This document shows, piece after piece, positions 61,731 to 64,000 of a stretch of DNA of 64,000 bases. The stretch spans positions 72,120 to 136,119 of the forward strand of contig CAZPHV010000007.1 in NCBI GenBank assembly GCA_964586455.1, in the 5' to 3' direction. Source of the stretch: Aquimonas sp964586455 (GTDB lineage Bacteria > Pseudomonadota > Gammaproteobacteria > Xanthomonadales > Xanthomonadaceae). Position numbers and translations under genes: made by a program. The notes under the pieces were generated by a model. That model made no database searches and was not told the DNA's origin. It worked only from the letters and a program-made list of their open reading frames with translations. Within the stretch, counting starts at the first letter, position 1. Every line of letters begins with the position of its first letter.

Positions 61731-63083
61731 CTAGAGCAGCAGGCGGCGCAGGTCGGCCAACTGCTTGGCAAAGAAGCTTGCGAAGCGCGCAGCCTCAGCA
61801 CCGTCGATTACGCGGTGATCATAGGACAAGGACAGCGGTAGCATCAGCCGCGGCTCGAACTCACGGCCGTTCCAGACCGGACGCATCTCGCTCTTGGAGA
61901 CGCCGAGAATGGCGACCTCGGGCGCATTGATGATCGGCGTGAAGCTGGTGCCGCCGATGCCGCCCAGGCTCGAAATCGAGAAGCAGCCACCGGACATGTC
62001 GGCCGGGCCGAGCTTCTTGTCGCGCGCCTTCTTCGAGATCTCGCCCAGCTCGGCGGCAAGCTGGAACAGGCCCTTGGTATCGGCATCACGGATCACCGGC
62101 ACCACCAGGCCATCGGGCGTGTCGACCGCGATGCCGATGTGGAAGTACTTCTTGAACACCAGGTTCTCGCCGCTCTCATCCAGCGAGGCGTTGAAGCTGG
62201 GGAAGGCCTTCAGCGAAGCCACCGCCGCCTTGATCAGGAACACCAGCGGGGTGATCTTCTGGTTCGGGTTCTCCTCGCCCATCTTCTTGCGGAAGGCCTC
62301 CATCTCGGTGATGTCGGCCTGCTCGAACTGGGTGACGTGCGGAATCATCGCCCAGTTGCGGGCGAGGTTGGCACCGGAGATTTTCTTGATGCGCGACAGC
62401 GGCTGGGATTCGACTGCGCCAAACTTGGCGAAATCGACCTTGGGCCAGGGCAGCAGGTTGAGGCCGTTGCCGCCGCCTGCAGGCGCAGCGGACGCCGGCC
62501 GCGCCAGCGCCTGCTTGACGAAGGCGTTGACGTCCTCGCGGGTGATGCGGCCCTTGCGGCCGCTGCCCGACACCTTCGCCAGATCCACGCCGAGTTCGCG
62601 CGCATGCAGGCGCACCGCGGGGCTTGCGTGCGGCACGTTCTGCGGCAGTACCGATTCGGCACCGAAACTGACCGGCGGCGTGCGCGGTGCTTCAGCAGCA
62701 GGGGGGGCTGCGGCTGGCGCAGGCGCCGGAGCCGCTTTGGGCGGCTCGACCTTGGCAGACTCAACGGCCGGGGCTTCGGCTTTCGCTGCTGCCGGCGGCT
62801 CGGACTTGGCGGGTGCGGGTGCGGGTGCGGGTGCGGCGGCATCCTCGGCCTCGATCAGCGCCACCACGGCGCCCTCGGACAGGGAGTCGCCCAGCTTGAC
62901 CTTGAGCTCCTTGACGACGCCGGCGACCGAGGACGGTACTTCCATCGTCGCCTTGTCGGACTCCAGCGTGACCAGGCCCTGGTCCTTGCTTACGCGATCA
63001 CCCACCGCGACCAGCAGCTCGATCACGGGCACATCGGTATGGCTGCCGATATCGGGAACGCGCGCTTCAACCACGGTGGCCAT
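61731..63083 (-). CDS. aceF: pyruvate dehydrogenase complex E2, dihydrolipoamide acetyltransferase
   Basis: This 450-residue protein starts at MATVVEARVPD, behind AAGGAG. Longer frames upstream lack similarity. It has a single lipoyl domain with the modified lysine Lys44 in ESDKATMEVP. An alanine/proline linker follows (about 82-140), then the subunit-binding domain (ASPAVRLHARELG with GRKGRITREDV) and the catalytic domain ending in DHRVIDG (422-428; catalytic His423). It transfers acetyl groups to CoA in central carbon metabolism. E. coli E2 carries three lipoyl domains; one domain is common elsewhere. The E1 and E3 genes are not in the window. Confidence 0.95.
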   Translation of the reverse strand: MATVVEARVPDIGSHTDVPVIELLVAVGDRVSKDQGLVTLESDKATMEVPSSVAGVVKELKVKLGDSLSEGAVVALIEAEDAAAPAPAPAPAKSEPPAAAKAEAPAVESAKVEPPKAAPAPAPAAAPPAAEAPRTPPVSFGAESVLPQNVPHASPAVRLHARELGVDLAKVSGSGRKGRITREDVNAFVKQALARPASAAPAGGGNGLNLLPWPKVDFAKFGAVESQPLSRIKKISGANLARNWAMIPHVTQFEQADITEMEAFRKKMGEENPNQKITPLVFLIKAAVASLKAFPSFNASLDESGENLVFKKYFHIGIAVDTPDGLVVPVIRDADTKGLFQLAAELGEISKKARDKKLGPADMSGGCFSISSLGGIGGTSFTPIINAPEVAILGVSKSEMRPVWNGREFEPRLMLPLSLSYDHRVIDGAEAARFASFFAKQLADLRRLLL

Positions 63084-63366
63084 GGACACTCCTTCTCTCA
63101 AACGGACCCGTATTGTGTCGGCGCATCCCCCCATGATCCAGCCTGTTCGCGCCTGTACGGTGCGGACTGCAAGTGGTCCTGCCGCGTGCGGCTGCGAATG
63201 CCGGGCGGCGCGACTGGCATGAGCTGGGGCCACGGGTGTCCGCAGATCCGGACAGCGTATCGGAAGCGGACACCTGCACGGCTTTGCAAGTGCATGTTTT
63301 TGTTGAATATGCAACTTGGCACGGATGCTGCTAACCGGCTTGTATCCCGACCCGCGGACTGCCGCC
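63084..63366. other. divergent intergenic region upstream of aceF
   Basis: A non-coding spacer of about 280 bp that must contain the aceF promoter. An AT-richer patch around 63280-63315 is the best place for promoter elements. No gene is supported. Confidence 0.45.
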
Positions 63367-63597
63367 ATGTTCGAAACCCTGATCCATCTGCTGCATCAGC
63401 TGGCCTTGAACGCACTGAGCCTGATCCTCGCGCTCCTCAGCGGCGAGTTGCCGGTGAATGAGCCCGCGCCGCCGTCGGAGCCCGCCGCGCAGCGCGTTGA
63501 GCTGCGTCTGGAGACGCTGCCGCAGAGCCCCAGGTTCGCGAGCTGCGATCTGCGCGAAGCTCGCGTGTCGCTGCTACACGAGCGCGGCCGGGCCTGA
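63367..63597 (+). CDS. possible small membrane protein
   Basis: A 76-residue frame starting MFETLIHLLHQL with one hydrophobic helix (LALNALSLILALLSG) and a polar tail. No family is recognised and the ribosome binding site is weak. The amphipathic start and clean helix make it plausible, but it may be chance. Confidence 0.35.
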   Translation: MFETLIHLLHQLALNALSLILALLSGELPVNEPAPPSEPAAQRVELRLETLPQSPRFASCDLREARVSLLHERGRA

Positions 63598-64000
63598 GTT
63601 TCAGCGCGGTGGCTGCTGCGGCGACGCCCGCAGCAGTCGCTCCCACAGAGTTCGCAAACGGCCGCAGGACGCGGCCTCGCGGCAGGCCTCGGCAGCCCGC
63701 CGCGCACGGAAGAGCCGCCGCCGGAACTGCGGCGCGACACGGACGTCGGTTGCCCGAATCAGGCAATGCACGCGGAACGCAGCCGCCGAGGACAGGCGGC
63801 TCATGGCAAGACCCCGAACCCGGGCAGGGACGCCCGGGCGCGGATTTATCGCGTGCGAGGGGCGCGCAGAACGGAGCGGGGGCGAGCGTGGAGTTCGAGT
63901 GGGCCGGGACGGTTTCAACCGGGTCCAGTGTCCGGCTCTTGCTCGGCTCTTGCGGGCAGGAGCCCGCGCTGTTCACGGGGCCCCTGGGGAGCGGCGAGGC
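63598..64000. other. right edge, no gene recognised
   Basis: Overlapping arginine-rich frames run on the minus strand (for example one starting at about 63804), but none has a recognisable domain. They look like high-GC chance frames. A real gene could start beyond the window. Confidence 0.4.

Noticed and set aside
63437..63976. Arginine-rich minus-strand frames at the right edge
   Set aside because: They overlap each other in different frames, have no family similarity and no convincing ribosome binding site.

Overview
The window is a high-GC chromosome segment, most likely from a gammaproteobacterium of the Lysobacterales/Xanthomonadales. This is an inference from the groES-groEL / cutA / dsbD / tlpA-like neighbourhood, the GAATCCC heptamer repeats scattered between genes, and several secreted proteins ending in an IFx(D/N)GFE tail. 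Two runs of exactly 100 N (41395-41494 and 58482-58581) sit inside tandem repeats, so this is a draft scaffold. I saw no tRNA, rRNA, CRISPR array, integrase or transposase.

Region 1 (about 199-17166) is a defence island inserted at the 3' end of groEL. An intact groES-groEL operon with a CIRCE operator lies on the right (16329-18497). A promoterless, damaged copy of the last third of groEL lies on the left (242-1276), in the same orientation. Between them, all on the minus strand, are a Panacea/SocA-domain gene, hsdM, an Abi_2-like HEPN gene, two unrecognised genes, hsdS, a TIR-like gene, hsdR, a lipoprotein of unknown function, a DUF5655-type nuclease-like gene and an HNH endonuclease. Five of them (abi, two unknowns, hsdS, TIR) are chained by 4-bp ATGA overlaps and hsdR follows 19 bp later, so the unknown pair and the TIR gene look like working parts of a decorated type I restriction-modification system.

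Region 2 (18498-25536) holds cutA, a secreted endonuclease I with Ig-like domains, dsbD with a doubled N-terminal domain, a TlpA-like thioredoxin and a YidB-family gene.

Region 3 (25673-40110) is the most interesting part. A membrane Ser/Thr kinase and an FHA-domain sigma-54 activator bracket four secreted proteins. Two of these are tandem paralogues with delta-60-like repeats and a P domain, one is a glycine-rich repeat protein, and one is a small CBM-like protein. The divergent intergenic region contains two back-to-back sigma-54 promoters with exact GG-N10-GC spacing. The palindrome GTTCGC-N4-GCGAAC occurs both between these promoters and just upstream of the activator gene. I propose a kinase-to-FHA-activator-to-sigma-54 regulon that switches on secreted GFE-tailed proteins.

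Region 4 (40335-64000) is mainly housekeeping: a PaiB-like flavoprotein, hflKC, ubiB, a peptidase with a NatAB-type ABC exporter, a ferredoxin-NADP reductase, a YadGH-type ABC exporter followed by a 47-residue DUF3096 protein, a large secreted repeat protein, a DUF3142 lipoprotein, a GNAT acetyltransferase, a TonB-dependent receptor and the pyruvate dehydrogenase E2 gene. Its gaps are filled with palindromic and tandem repeats.
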